DNA from: JAGLOK01 sp963676355
Lineage (GTDB): Bacteria > Bacillota > Clostridia > Christensenellales > UMGS416
Direction of reading: 5' to 3'
Length of the DNA stretch: 64,000 nucleotides
Assembly: GCA_963676355.1 (NCBI GenBank)
Contig: OY781093.1
Coordinates: 2,666,001 to 2,730,000 of the forward strand
Part shown: one piece after another, positions 26,546 to 34,585 of the stretch
Numbering within the stretch: position 1 is the stretch's first letter
Layout: the number at the start of each line of letters is the position of its first letter
Position numbers and translations under genes: made by a program
The notes under the pieces: generated by a model
What the model was told of the DNA's origin: nothing
Seen by the model: the letters and a program-made list of their open reading frames with translations, nothing else
Databases searched by the model: none

Positions 26546-27127
26546 TTACCGTTTTTCTATGACTTCATCAATTAAGCCATATTTCTGGGCTTCCTGAGCC
26601 GTCATAAAAAAGTCGCGTTCGGCGTCGGCTTCGATTTTTTCAAGCGCCTGTCCTGTTTTTTCGCTCAAAATCTCGTTCATTTTTTTCTTAGTCTTAAGTA
26701 TATGTTCTGCATGAATTCTTATGTCGGTTGCCTGTCCCTGCGCACCGCCTGAAGGCTGGTGAATCATCACATCGCAGTTTGGAAGAGCCTTTCTTTTGCC
26801 CTTAGCTCCCGCTGCAAGAAGGAATGCACCCATGGATGCAGCCATTCCAATACAGATTGTCACAACATCGCACTTGATGTACTGCATTGTGTCGTATATT
26901 GCCATTCCGGCTGTTACAGATCCGCCCGGTGAGTTAATATAAAGATATATATCCTTATCGGGATCTTGTGCTTCAAGATAAAGAAGCTGAGCCACAATAA
27001 GTGATGATATCTGATCTTCCACAACTCCGCTCAAAAATACTATGCGATCGTTTAAAAGCCTTGAATATATGTCATATGATCTTTCGCCTCTGTTTGTCTG
27101 TTCAACAACTATAGGTACTAAACTCAT
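26546..27127 (-). CDS. clpP: ClpP, proteolytic subunit of the Clp protease
   Basis: A 193-residue serine peptidase forming the double-ring chamber with ClpX. The catalytic Ser is in GMAASMGAFLLAAG, the His in CDVMIHQPSGGAQG and the Asp in the later helix region; TDIRIHAEHILKTKKKMNEIL is the handle helix. The start VPIVVEQTNRGERSYDIYSRLL is the conserved family opening. It is the middle gene of the tig-clpP-clpX order found in many Clostridia. Confidence 0.97.
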   Translation of the reverse strand: MSLVPIVVEQTNRGERSYDIYSRLLNDRIVFLSGVVEDQISSLIVAQLLYLEAQDPDKDIYLYINSPGGSVTAGMAIYDTMQYIKCDVVTICIGMAASMGAFLLAAGAKGKRKALPNCDVMIHQPSGGAQGQATDIRIHAEHILKTKKKMNEILSEKTGQALEKIEADAERDFFMTAQEAQKYGLIDEVIEKR

Positions 27128-27149
27128 ATTATCACTCCTTTATTTTTAC

Positions 27150-28544
27150 TTATTTATCTCCGCTCTCATCTTTTTCAGATGCAGCTTTTTTAGCCGGTGC
27201 TTTCTTTGCAGCAGTTTTTTTTGCTGGTGCTTTTTTGGCAGGGGCTTTCTTTTTTGTCTCTTTAACCTTTATATCGGCATTATCTTTAAGAAATTGAGTA
27301 ATCTTCTTATTTAAAGCTACTTCTTTAAGATAATTAATGTTATCGTCGTTTAATGTTTTCTTGATTTCTTCAACGCTTTTTCCGCCACCTTTAGCGATTT
27401 CTTCAAGCTCACGCTCTGTATCTGCATCGGTCACTTCAAGATTTTCTGCCTTTTTAACAGCGTCATAAACAAGCTGCATTTTAACTCTGTTTTCTGCATC
27501 AGCTTTATACTGTCCGCGAAGCATATCAATTGTTGTGTTTGTCATCTTCATATAATCTTGAAGATTAATGCCCTGATAGCTCATTCTCTGTGCCATATCA
27601 TTAATCATGTAGTCAGTTTCTCTGTCTACCATCGGCGCTGGAATTTCCACCTTAGCGTTTTCTACAACCTTTTGAAGGATCGCGTTTTCAAGCTCTGCAT
27701 CAGCGCGCTGTTTTGCCGCTTCAGTGAGTTTTTTCTTAACGTCTTTTTTATATTCAGCAAGTGTATCAAATTCACTTACATCCTTGGCAAATTCATCATC
27801 AAGCTCAGGAACCTCTTTTTCCTTCACTTCATGAACTTTTACTTCAAACTTAGCTTCTTTGCCCTTGAGCTCTTCGCTTTGATATTCTTCTGGGAATGTT
27901 ACAAAGATATCTTTTTCTTCCCCAGCTTTCATTCCGACGACTTGATCTTCAAATCCCGGTATGAATGAACCTGAGCCGATTTCCAGCACATGTCCCTGAG
28001 CTTCGCCGCCCTGGAATGCTTCATCGCCTACAAAGCCTTTAAAGTCGATAGTTGCTTTGTCGCCATTTTTAACAGCTCTTTCAACTTCAACCCAGCGAGC
28101 AATTTTTTCCTGCTCTTTTGCTATTTCAGCATTCACTTCTTTGGCAGTGACTTTAACCTCAGGTTTTTCCACTTTTACGCCTTTGTATTTTCCAAGTTCA
28201 ACTTCTGGCATAACAGTCACTTCAGCTGTGAATTTCACACCTTCAGCTCCTATTTCAAGTATATCAAGTGATGGGTTTTCCACAGGTTTTACATCGTGCT
28301 CTTCAAGCGCTTGTGAATATGCCTTTGGAAATACTTCATCAAAAGCATCCTCATAAAATATACCTTCACCATATCTTTGAATTATTATCGGAAAAGGTGC
28401 TTTACCTTTTCTGAAGCCAGGGATGTTTATTTTGCCCCTGTTTTTCATATATGCTGTCTGGTTAGCCTGCTTGAATGTTTCTGCATCCACCGTTATAGTT
28501 AATTTTACTTTGTTCTTATCCGTTGTTTCTAGTGTTGAAGCCAT
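27150..28544 (-). CDS. tig: Trigger factor with Lys/Ala-rich C-terminal tail
   Basis: Ribosome-associated chaperone of 464 residues. It has an N-terminal ribosome-binding domain (INIPGFRKGKAPFPIIIQRYGEG contains the GFRKGKAP signature), an FKBP-type prolyl isomerase domain (DKATIDFKGFVGDEAFQGG... GSGSFIPGFEDQVVGM) and a C-terminal helical chaperone cradle. Unusually, the last 35 residues are repeated KKAPAKK-type sequence (KKKAPAKKAPAKKTAAKKAP, then AKKAASEKDESGDK), resembling histone H1-like or nucleic-acid-binding tails. GAGGAG precedes the ATG. It is first in the quality-control cluster. Confidence 0.93.
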   Translation of the reverse strand: MASTLETTDKNKVKLTITVDAETFKQANQTAYMKNRGKINIPGFRKGKAPFPIIIQRYGEGIFYEDAFDEVFPKAYSQALEEHDVKPVENPSLDILEIGAEGVKFTAEVTVMPEVELGKYKGVKVEKPEVKVTAKEVNAEIAKEQEKIARWVEVERAVKNGDKATIDFKGFVGDEAFQGGEAQGHVLEIGSGSFIPGFEDQVVGMKAGEEKDIFVTFPEEYQSEELKGKEAKFEVKVHEVKEKEVPELDDEFAKDVSEFDTLAEYKKDVKKKLTEAAKQRADAELENAILQKVVENAKVEIPAPMVDRETDYMINDMAQRMSYQGINLQDYMKMTNTTIDMLRGQYKADAENRVKMQLVYDAVKKAENLEVTDADTERELEEIAKGGGKSVEEIKKTLNDDNINYLKEVALNKKITQFLKDNADIKVKETKKKAPAKKAPAKKTAAKKAPAKKAASEKDESGDK

Positions 28545-28678
28545 TGTATCTCCTCATTATATATAATATCTTTCAAGCGGCGTTTCGGCCGCTTTTTTCT
28601 GCCTTATCCATGGTTTCTTCATGCCCTTGATTGCTAGCTTTAGAGCATTATATCCCCATTTTCTAAATTAGCTAACTC

Positions 28679-28707
28679 ACTATATCATATTCATTTATTC
28701 TTTTCAA
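28679..28707 (-). promoter_or_regulatory. Promoter of tig
   Basis: Minus strand TTGAAA (28707-28702), 17-base spacer, TATAGT (28684-28679). A second TATAAT (28652-28647) lies 17 bases after a poor -35 (TTAGCT). Confidence 0.55.
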
Positions 28708-28841
28708 GATAGCAGTACGAACTCCAGCGGATATTACAGTTTGTTAATAAATTATATAAGAACAGTTCATTTTTAATGATAAATGCTCATTTTTTAACAT
28801 ATAATGTATATACACAATTATGCTAAAAATAAAACAATGTC

Positions 28842-28870
28842 TTGAAATAAGTTGCTTGTTGTATTAAATT
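28842..28870 (+). promoter_or_regulatory. Possible leaderless promoter of the serine-hydrolase gene
   Basis: TTGAAA (28842-28847), 17-base spacer, TAAATT (28865-28870), then six bases to the ATG at 28877. Transcription would begin at or next to the start codon, and no Shine-Dalgarno sequence is present. Confidence 0.4.
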
Positions 28871-28876
28871 TATTAT

Positions 28877-30256
28877 ATGAAAAAATTTTACATAATACTA
28901 ATATGTTTAATAGTGATTGCGTGCTCTGTTTCGATATACTTTCAACTCTCACCTTCTGATGGTATTTTATCAAGAGACCAAAACACAACAAAGGATAAGA
29001 CAACTCCTGCTCTTTCAACAGCTGTTTTGTCCATTCCGGCTACATACTCACCTTCGCCTACACCAACCATGAGCCCTTCTCCGCCTGCCGTTGAAATTCC
29101 AAACATGGATGTTGTTAATGATAAAATTATAAAAGATATCCAAGATGGATTTCCGGGTGCTGTGCTGCTCGTTTCGCAAAACGGCGAAATCATCTTCAAC
29201 AAAGCATATGGCAACCTTAAAATTTATGATGGAGACACTAAGCTTTTGACTCCTGTTTCAATGAAAACAGATACGATCTTTGATGTTGCCTCGCTTACAA
29301 AACTATATGCTACAGCATTTTCTGTAATGATTCTTATTGATTCCAAAATGCTCACTCTTGATAGCTTTGTATATGAATATCTGCCGGAATTTGATAAAGA
29401 AGATTATAATAAGATTACGATAAGACATCTTCTTAGCCACACTTCAGGTTTCCCATCAGATGTTAAGTTTTTCCGCCCTGATGTTGAAGAAGGAAAAAAG
29501 TTTTATTCAACTGAACGCAACAATACAATTTCATTGTTGTCAGAAGTTCCGCTTGAAAACGAGCCCGGAAGCAAAGCGCAATATAGCGATATAGGGTACA
29601 TGGTTCTAGGCGCTATTGTAGAAAAAGTGTCAGGCATGCGAATTGACGAATTTATTTCTACCAATGTTTATGAACCATTAGGGCTTACCGGTAAAATAAG
29701 TTTCCTTCCTCTTGAAAACAATTTTTCAAAAAACAACATTGCTTGCACCGAAAGAATGGGAAACACACGCGATGGACTTGTAACATTCCCTGATATAAGA
29801 GATTATACACTACAAGGTGAAGTTCATGACGAAAAAGCTTTCTACAGCATGCAGGGTGTGTCAGGTCATGCAGGATTGTTCTCCGATACAGAATCGCTAA
29901 ATATATTAAATCAAGTATTGCTTGGCGGCGGAACATACAATGGCATGAAGATAATCTCCGCTGATACGGTTAATGAGTTTACTTCCGTTTATGATGACGC
30001 AACATACCAGCTGACTTTTGCACACTCAGTAAATATTAATTCATTAAAAGACGTGGTTCCTTTTGGAACGCTGTCTCATACTGGATGGACAGGTGCATTT
30101 ACGCTTATAGATAAGCAAAACAATCTTTCCATTGTGCTGCTTACAAACAAAAGACATTCTCCGATTACAGATGGAGATTTCGAAGCTGCAGCTTATGACA
30201 CGGGTAAATATTATTCAATTGTAAAACTCATCTATCAATCCTTGGGATTATCATAA
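28877..30256 (+). CDS. Class C beta-lactamase-fold serine hydrolase, exported
   Basis: A 459-residue exported protein of the beta-lactamase/PBP4*/esterase family (EstB-like). It has a hydrophobic N-terminus with a possible lipobox (VIAC, Cys16), a short Thr/Pro-rich linker (YSPSPTPTMSPSPP), then the catalytic domain from about residue 75. The SxxK nucleophile is in VASLTKLYAT, the second motif is YSDIGY (YxD in place of YxN) and the third HTGWTG. These enzymes are mostly D-Ala-D-Ala peptidases or esterases; few destroy beta-lactams, so resistance should not be assumed. No ribosome site precedes the ATG (see the promoter entry). It ends in a strong bidirectional terminator. Confidence 0.85.
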   Translation: MKKFYIILICLIVIACSVSIYFQLSPSDGILSRDQNTTKDKTTPALSTAVLSIPATYSPSPTPTMSPSPPAVEIPNMDVVNDKIIKDIQDGFPGAVLLVSQNGEIIFNKAYGNLKIYDGDTKLLTPVSMKTDTIFDVASLTKLYATAFSVMILIDSKMLTLDSFVYEYLPEFDKEDYNKITIRHLLSHTSGFPSDVKFFRPDVEEGKKFYSTERNNTISLLSEVPLENEPGSKAQYSDIGYMVLGAIVEKVSGMRIDEFISTNVYEPLGLTGKISFLPLENNFSKNNIACTERMGNTRDGLVTFPDIRDYTLQGEVHDEKAFYSMQGVSGHAGLFSDTESLNILNQVLLGGGTYNGMKIISADTVNEFTSVYDDATYQLTFAHSVNINSLKDVVPFGTLSHTGWTGAFTLIDKQNNLSIVLLTNKRHSPITDGDFEAAAYDTGKYYSIVKLIYQSLGLS

Positions 30257-30266
30257 AAAATCAAAC

Positions 30267-30301
30267 TAAAAAAACGCTGCAAAATGCAGCGTTTTTTTTT
30301 A
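30267..30301. terminator. Bidirectional terminator
   Basis: Arms ACGCTGC and GCAGCGT flanked by A- and T-runs on both sides; it serves the convergent genes ending at 30256 and 30316. Confidence 0.88.
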
Positions 30302-30315
30302 CAATTTTTTATTTT

Positions 30316-30900
30316 TTATTTTGATACAACAATATAAGATATCATAGTTACATGGTCTGCTTCTTCTCCGCTAACAACACTTACTGTAACACTCCAATCG
30401 TCTGATTGCATCATGTACATGTAATTATCCGTGCCCATTGAAAGTGACTGTATATCACTCTCATCGTAAATCTCAATCAAGCTTTCTTTCACTTCAGTAT
30501 TGACATCTTTGATATCCTTGTTTGTTAATACCTCAAGTGAATATGTATTCGTCTCGTCGGAAGTAAGATTTACAACACCAACAACCTCTGCATCATCGCT
30601 TTCATAAAGCGGGCAAACATCATATGGAAAATCTTCAGGTATTTCTTCCCCTGAATATTCGTATGTGGCATCGCCAACAGTTATGCTTCCTGATTTTTCA
30701 TCTGAACCTTCTTCGAATTCGATATCGATGTCGATATCTTCATCTTCTTCATCTTCAGCGACCATCTCCAAGCCTTCTTCAATCGCTTCTTCCACGGCTT
30801 CTTCAATCTTTTCCTGAACCTTTTCTTCTGCGCTTTTTCCACATGCCGCCATACCAAATACCATCGATATCACTAATAACGCTATAATTATTTTTTTCAT
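30316..30900 (-). CDS. Acidic lipoprotein of unknown function
   Basis: A 194-residue lipoprotein with signal and lipobox (IIIALLVISMVFGMAAC, Cys20). An extremely acidic segment follows (about residues 25-70: EKVQEKIEEAVEEAIEEG, then EDEEDEDIDIDIEFEEG), predicted helical then disordered. The remaining 120 residues form an alpha/beta domain (EYSGEEIPEDFPYDVCPLY ... VTVSVVSGEEADHVTMISYIV). I do not recognise a named domain. The acidic stretch might bind divalent cations, which is only an inference from composition. Confidence 0.75.
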   Translation of the reverse strand: MKKIIIALLVISMVFGMAACGKSAEEKVQEKIEEAVEEAIEEGLEMVAEDEEDEDIDIDIEFEEGSDEKSGSITVGDATYEYSGEEIPEDFPYDVCPLYESDDAEVVGVVNLTSDETNTYSLEVLTNKDIKDVNTEVKESLIEIYDESDIQSLSMGTDNYMYMMQSDDWSVTVSVVSGEEADHVTMISYIVVSK

Positions 30901-31000
30901 ATTATACCTTCCTTAACTTAACTTTTAATTCTATTTTGTATATTATTTTAGCATATAGGATATTATGCCAATAGCCAGTCAAAGTCAAATTTTTTTATTC

Positions 31001-31029
31001 TTGTTTAAAGCAATCATTAATGATAAAAT
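31001..31029 (+). promoter_or_regulatory. Promoter of the tagaturonate epimerase gene
   Basis: TTGTTT (31001-31006), 17-base spacer, TAAAAT (31024-31029). The predicted start lies within the operator that follows. Confidence 0.65.
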
Positions 31030-31031
31030 CG

Positions 31032-31047
31032 ATGTAAACGCTTACAT
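31032..31047. promoter_or_regulatory. cre-like/LacI-family operator
   Basis: ATGTAAACGCTTACAT fits the CcpA catabolite-responsive-element consensus (WTGNAANCGNWWNCA) and related LacI-family operators. It covers the predicted transcription start, the usual position for repression, so the sugar-acid gene should be shut off by preferred carbon sources or by a dedicated LacI-type repressor. Confidence 0.75.
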
Positions 31048-31069
31048 TTTAGATTATTGGAGGCTCTTT

Positions 31070-32575
31070 ATGGGAACATGGAAAGATTTTATAAGCGCAG
31101 ATTCTAGCACAAATAGCAATCTCAAAAAAGAATATAATATATATGACAGCTCTGTAAATATCTCAAATGAGGCAAGCTGTTTCATGGCAATTGATGAAGG
31201 GAAAAAGGTCCTTATTGTAACTGGCGGTTCAAGATACGGAGATTTTGAAGGTTTAGAGCAAGTAATTGATGGAAAAAAAATAAAAGTGTGCCCACTGAAT
31301 ATAGCAAATAGCAAAGTGATACAGAGCATATTTGAGTTTACCAATCCATCATCAGCAAAAAACCATAGCATTTCAATGGGCTTAGGCGACAGGCTTGGCT
31401 TAGCATCGCCGGGGCATATTCGATTATTGTCCGGTAAAAATATTTTCCCTATACTGGCACAGCAATCTATAAGAGAACTGAATTTAACACTCCGCACTTA
31501 TGAAGATGTCCTCGCAGAAGCAGTGTGGGCAGTTTTTCAAGAAGGATATAAAGATGGCTTTGGGGCGGACGGTGATCACCTTAAAACACCGGAAGAAGTT
31601 CAAGTGGCGCTGGATTGCGGTTTTACCATGATAACACTGGATTGTTCTGAACATATAGATAACAGCGTTGAGTCGCTGTCAGTTTCAGAACTTGAATCAA
31701 AGTATGATTCAGAATCAAATATTGATAAAAAATATTGGGAAGATAAATACAATAATAAAACATTTAACTTAAGTGATGGCTCTGAAATCACAATAGATAC
31801 CAATGAATATATGAAGACCGTGTTAACATATTCTGAAGCTATCTGTTTTGCTGAGAAAATATATAATAATTTAATAAAAAATTGTGATTTCGAGGTCGAC
31901 TTTGAGATTTCAATTGACGAAACTCTAAGTGCCACAACACTAGAAGCACACTTCATAATAGCCAATGAATTTAACGATCGTAATGTTAAGATGCTTAACA
32001 TGGCTCCACGATTCTGTGGAGAATTCCAAAAAGGCATTGATTACAGAGGTAACATTAATCAATTTACCGAGGAGTTCAAAGTGCACTTTGCAATATCAAA
32101 GCACTTTGGCTATAAAATCAGCGTGCATTCAGGCAGTGATAAGTTCTCAATATTCCCAATAGTTGGCGAGCTGTCCGAAGGGCGATATCATCTTAAAACA
32201 GCGGGAACAAATTGGCTTGAAGCAATGCGTGTAATCGCAATTACTTCACCCGATTTATTTAAGGCAATGTATAAACACGCTCTTAAACGACTTCCCGATG
32301 CGAAAAAGTTCTATCATATCTTTACAGAGCCTGAAATGGTTCCTGATATAAATGAGTTTAAGGACAATGAATTTACAAAACTTATGGATATTGAAGAATC
32401 ACGGCAAGCTATTCATGTAACTTACGGATATCTTTTAACTGATAAAGACGAAGGCGGCGATTATCTTTTCCGAGAAGATTTCTTTGATACGCTTAATAAG
32501 CATGAAGATGAGTATTATATGGCGCTTGCAAACCACATATGCCATCACATTGAAAAATTGAATGAGAAAATGTAA
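31070..32575 (+). CDS. uxaE: Tagaturonate epimerase (UxaE family)
   Basis: A 501-residue enzyme matching the Thermotoga UxaE type, which epimerises D-tagaturonate to D-fructuronate in galacturonate (pectin) breakdown. Characteristic stretches are GLGDRLGLASPGHIRLL, IFPILAQQSIREL, AVWAVFQEGYKDGFGADGDH and CGFTMITLDCSEHI, with likely metal or catalytic Asp/His in GADGDH. I start it at 31070, where GGAGG lies six bases upstream; an ATG at 30965 precedes the promoter. It stands alone, with its own promoter, operator and terminator. No other uronate genes are in the window. Confidence 0.88.
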   Translation: MGTWKDFISADSSTNSNLKKEYNIYDSSVNISNEASCFMAIDEGKKVLIVTGGSRYGDFEGLEQVIDGKKIKVCPLNIANSKVIQSIFEFTNPSSAKNHSISMGLGDRLGLASPGHIRLLSGKNIFPILAQQSIRELNLTLRTYEDVLAEAVWAVFQEGYKDGFGADGDHLKTPEEVQVALDCGFTMITLDCSEHIDNSVESLSVSELESKYDSESNIDKKYWEDKYNNKTFNLSDGSEITIDTNEYMKTVLTYSEAICFAEKIYNNLIKNCDFEVDFEISIDETLSATTLEAHFIIANEFNDRNVKMLNMAPRFCGEFQKGIDYRGNINQFTEEFKVHFAISKHFGYKISVHSGSDKFSIFPIVGELSEGRYHLKTAGTNWLEAMRVIAITSPDLFKAMYKHALKRLPDAKKFYHIFTEPEMVPDINEFKDNEFTKLMDIEESRQAIHVTYGYLLTDKDEGGDYLFREDFFDTLNKHEDEYYMALANHICHHIEKLNEKM

Positions 32576-32578
32576 TAT

Positions 32579-32616
32579 CAAAAAGCGGCCGTTTCAAAAA
32601 AACTGGCCGCTTTTTT
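32579..32616 (+). terminator. Terminator of uxaE
   Basis: Arms AAAAGCGGCC and GGCCGCTTTT with a 14-base loop and T-run; also usable by the converging ispDF gene. Confidence 0.85.
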
Positions 32617-32637
32617 ACTATTATGGTATACAATATC

Positions 32638-33792
32638 CTAATTCTTTTTAATCAGTGAACAAACGGCAATTGCAGAAATTGCTGCCCCTTTTCCATGTTC
32701 CCCTATTCCTTCTGTAGTGGTCGCTTTTATATTTACACATGAGTTTTCTATCCCCAATGCTTTTGCAATATTTTTTTTCATTGCATCGCTGTGAGGCATA
32801 ATCTTTGGCATCTGGCATATTACTGTAGTGTCGATGTTTGTAATGGTTGTATTATCTGCTCTAAGCATCGTGCCCACTTCTTTTAAAAGCTCTATGCTGG
32901 ATGCTCCTTTATACTTATCATCAGTGTCCGGGAAATGATATCCTATGTCATGCATTCCCGCGCCACCCAGTAATGCATCCATCACAGCATGAACCAAAAC
33001 ATCCGCATCCGAGTGTCCCAGAAGCCCTTTTTCATATGGAATTTCCACGCCGCCAAGAATAAGCTTTCTGCCTTCAACCAACTTATGCGTATCCAAACCG
33101 TTTCCAACAAGCATTTTCCCTTTTGTCTTTAGCGCTTCAATAAGATATACATCATCTTCAACCGTAAGCTTAATTCCTCGCTTTCCGGTGTTATATACAT
33201 ATATAGGATAGCCGGCCTTTTCCATAGCCAAAGCTTCATCTGTAACTTCGCCACCCTCGCCCGCTGCATCAAGATAGGCCGCCATTAACTCTTTATATCT
33301 AAATATCTGTGGCGTATGTGCTGCCATAAGCTTGCTGCGATCAACTGTTTTAATGACTTTGCCGCTCTTGACCTGCTTTACAGTATCAAACACTGGTCCC
33401 GAAACCAACGCAGAGCCATGTTTTTTTGCAAAACGCATTGCCTCATCCACAGTTGTTGAATCAATATCTATCCTCGCCGCGTCATGAACTGCAACTATGT
33501 CACAACTGTGATTCACAGCTTTCAGTCCGTTAAGTGCAGACTCCATTCTGACACTTCCGCCTTCTACGATATCAAGACTTTTTGCAATCTCATATTCCGA
33601 AATAATATCAACATATTCCTGCACCTGACCAAATGGTACGACAACCACCATTTCATCCACTTCACTTGCGCTTTCAAATATCTTTAGTGCATGCCATAGC
33701 ACTGTGTTTCCCGCAATGGTTTCAAGCACCTTTGGCACTTCCCCCCCAAAGCGTGTTCCACTCCCTGCGGCAAGAATTACAGCACAGTTCAT
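32638..33792 (-). CDS. ispDF: Bifunctional IspD-IspF (MEP pathway)
   Basis: A 384-residue fusion of two enzymes of the non-mevalonate isoprenoid pathway. The N-terminal IspD domain (about 1-220) makes CDP-methylerythritol: VILAAGSGTRFGGEVPKVL, then HDAARIDID and HTPQIFRYKEL. The C-terminal IspF domain (about 228-384) forms the cyclic diphosphate: GNGLDTHKL, GLLGHSDADVLVHAVMDALL and DIGYHFPDTD provide the zinc and CDP contacts. Fused forms are known mainly in alphaproteobacteria and some others; separate genes are usual in Bacillus. The ATG overlaps the stop of the upstream S4 gene (ATGA). Confidence 0.93.
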   Translation of the reverse strand: MNCAVILAAGSGTRFGGEVPKVLETIAGNTVLWHALKIFESASEVDEMVVVVPFGQVQEYVDIISEYEIAKSLDIVEGGSVRMESALNGLKAVNHSCDIVAVHDAARIDIDSTTVDEAMRFAKKHGSALVSGPVFDTVKQVKSGKVIKTVDRSKLMAAHTPQIFRYKELMAAYLDAAGEGGEVTDEALAMEKAGYPIYVYNTGKRGIKLTVEDDVYLIEALKTKGKMLVGNGLDTHKLVEGRKLILGGVEIPYEKGLLGHSDADVLVHAVMDALLGGAGMHDIGYHFPDTDDKYKGASSIELLKEVGTMLRADNTTITNIDTTVICQMPKIMPHSDAMKKNIAKALGIENSCVNIKATTTEGIGEHGKGAAISAIAVCSLIKKN

Positions 33793-34031
33793 GAAATCTC
33801 CTTATAAAGCTCAGATGCCTGTGATTTGGCCGCAGTATCCATAATCTCCAATATCTCATACTTGCGAACTCTCTCGCCAAGCCTTATCTCTAAAACATCA
33901 CCAACAGCAACTTTACTGCCGGGCTTTGCTTCTTTGCCGTTTATTTTAACCGCGCCTGTTGCACATGCCTGATTTGCGACAGTCCGCCTTTTTATAATTC
34001 TGGATATCTTTAAAAATTTATCTATTCTCAT
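33789..34031 (-). CDS. rqcP: S4-domain RNA-binding protein RqcP (YabO/HslR type)
   Basis: An 80-residue S4-domain protein (MRIDKFLKISRIIKRRTVANQAC..., GAVKINGKEAKPGSKVAVGDVLEIRLG). In B. subtilis RqcP works with RqcH to add C-terminal alanine tails to stalled nascent chains on the 50S subunit. The length is that of the family. It is preceded by a good promoter and AAAGGTG ribosome site and is coupled to ispDF by a four-base overlap, an unexpected pairing of ribosome rescue with isoprenoid synthesis. Confidence 0.9.
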   Translation of the reverse strand: MRIDKFLKISRIIKRRTVANQACATGAVKINGKEAKPGSKVAVGDVLEIRLGERVRKYEILEIMDTAAKSQASELYKEIS

Positions 34032-34067
34032 TATTTTTCACCTTTCTTTTTTGGCTTTTCCCAAACC

Positions 34068-34096
34068 ATTATATTAGAGCTTAACGCTTCTTTCAA
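34068..34096 (-). promoter_or_regulatory. Promoter of rqcP-ispDF
   Basis: Minus strand TTGAAA (34096-34091), 17-base spacer, TATAAT (34073-34068), about 37 bases before the rqcP ATG. Confidence 0.75.
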
Positions 34097-34361
34097 GCAA
34101 TCCATCAAACATAAGGCTATCAAAGCCACTTACAGCTTAACTTTCCGTTTGTGGCAATACATAAAAATATATCAATTTATGAATATGCATAAACCCTAAT
34201 AAGCTTGTATAAAAACCCCAAATTTAGTATAATTGCAATTATAAAGGCTAATGTCGCTTATATAACATAATTGTAATCATTTGGTAATACATTGTTTACA
34301 ATATTCATTGTATTTTAAAAGATTTATTATATTCTTTTTCTACAAATTAAGGAGGGCAGAG

Positions 34362-34406
34362 ATGCAAAAATCAAGTAATATAAAAACGTACACCGTTATG
34401 TATTAA
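34362..34406 (+). CDS. Candidate leader peptide, 14 residues
   Basis: A short frame reading MQKSSNIKTYTVMY with GGAGGG five to six bases before the ATG. It lies about 180 bases upstream of the giant adhesin gene on the same strand. Nothing else about it is recognisable. It may be a leader peptide, a tiny secreted or regulatory peptide, or a chance frame next to a strong ribosome-site-like sequence. Confidence 0.3.
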   Translation: MQKSSNIKTYTVMY

Positions 34407-34585
34407 TTTTTGCTAGCCCTAATTTAAATTTCAATTTTAAAACTGAATATTAAGGATGTTTCACACGAGTGTATTTGTGCGTAATTTTTTGCTCTTTATG
34501 CTTAGTGTGTTTGATATATTCACAAAGTAAACCACCCACGTTTAGACAGATATTTTATTGATGCTTATAAATAGGAGATGAATCT

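Larger units (their letters stand above)
28545..28876. other. Intergenic region between tig and the serine-hydrolase gene
   Basis: 332 bases without a gene. On the minus strand it holds two possible tig promoters (see next entry) and a GCGGC-GCCGC hairpin at 28576-28598 in the tig leader; that hairpin is followed by TTTTTT only when read on the plus strand, where no gene ends. On the plus strand it holds the promoter of the gene at 28877. The rest is AT-rich without recognised features. Confidence 0.6.
34032..34585. other. Long intergenic region before the adhesin
   Basis: 554 bases without a large gene. It holds the minus-strand rqcP promoter (34068-34096), an AT-rich stretch, a 14-codon open frame with a strong ribosome site (34362-34406) and a possible adhesin promoter: TTGCTC (34489-34494), 17 bases, TGATAT (34512-34517). 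I saw no terminator between the small frame and the adhesin. Confidence 0.55.

Noticed and set aside
27558..27968. Plus-strand open frame rich in Phe and Leu
   Set aside because: Shadow opposite the Lys/Glu-rich trigger factor.
28576..28598. GC-rich hairpin followed by TTTTTT on the plus strand, as a terminator
   Set aside because: No plus-strand gene ends before it; on the minus strand it lies in the tig leader without a T-run. Kept only as a leader hairpin.
28545..28876. CIRCE or CtsR operators in front of the protease cluster
   Set aside because: Neither TTAGCACTC-N9-GAGTGCTAA nor GGTCAAA direct repeats were seen.
28877..30256. Antibiotic-resistance beta-lactamase
   Set aside because: The fold and SxxK fit, but most members of this family are peptidases or esterases, and YSD replaces the usual second motif; resistance is not supported.
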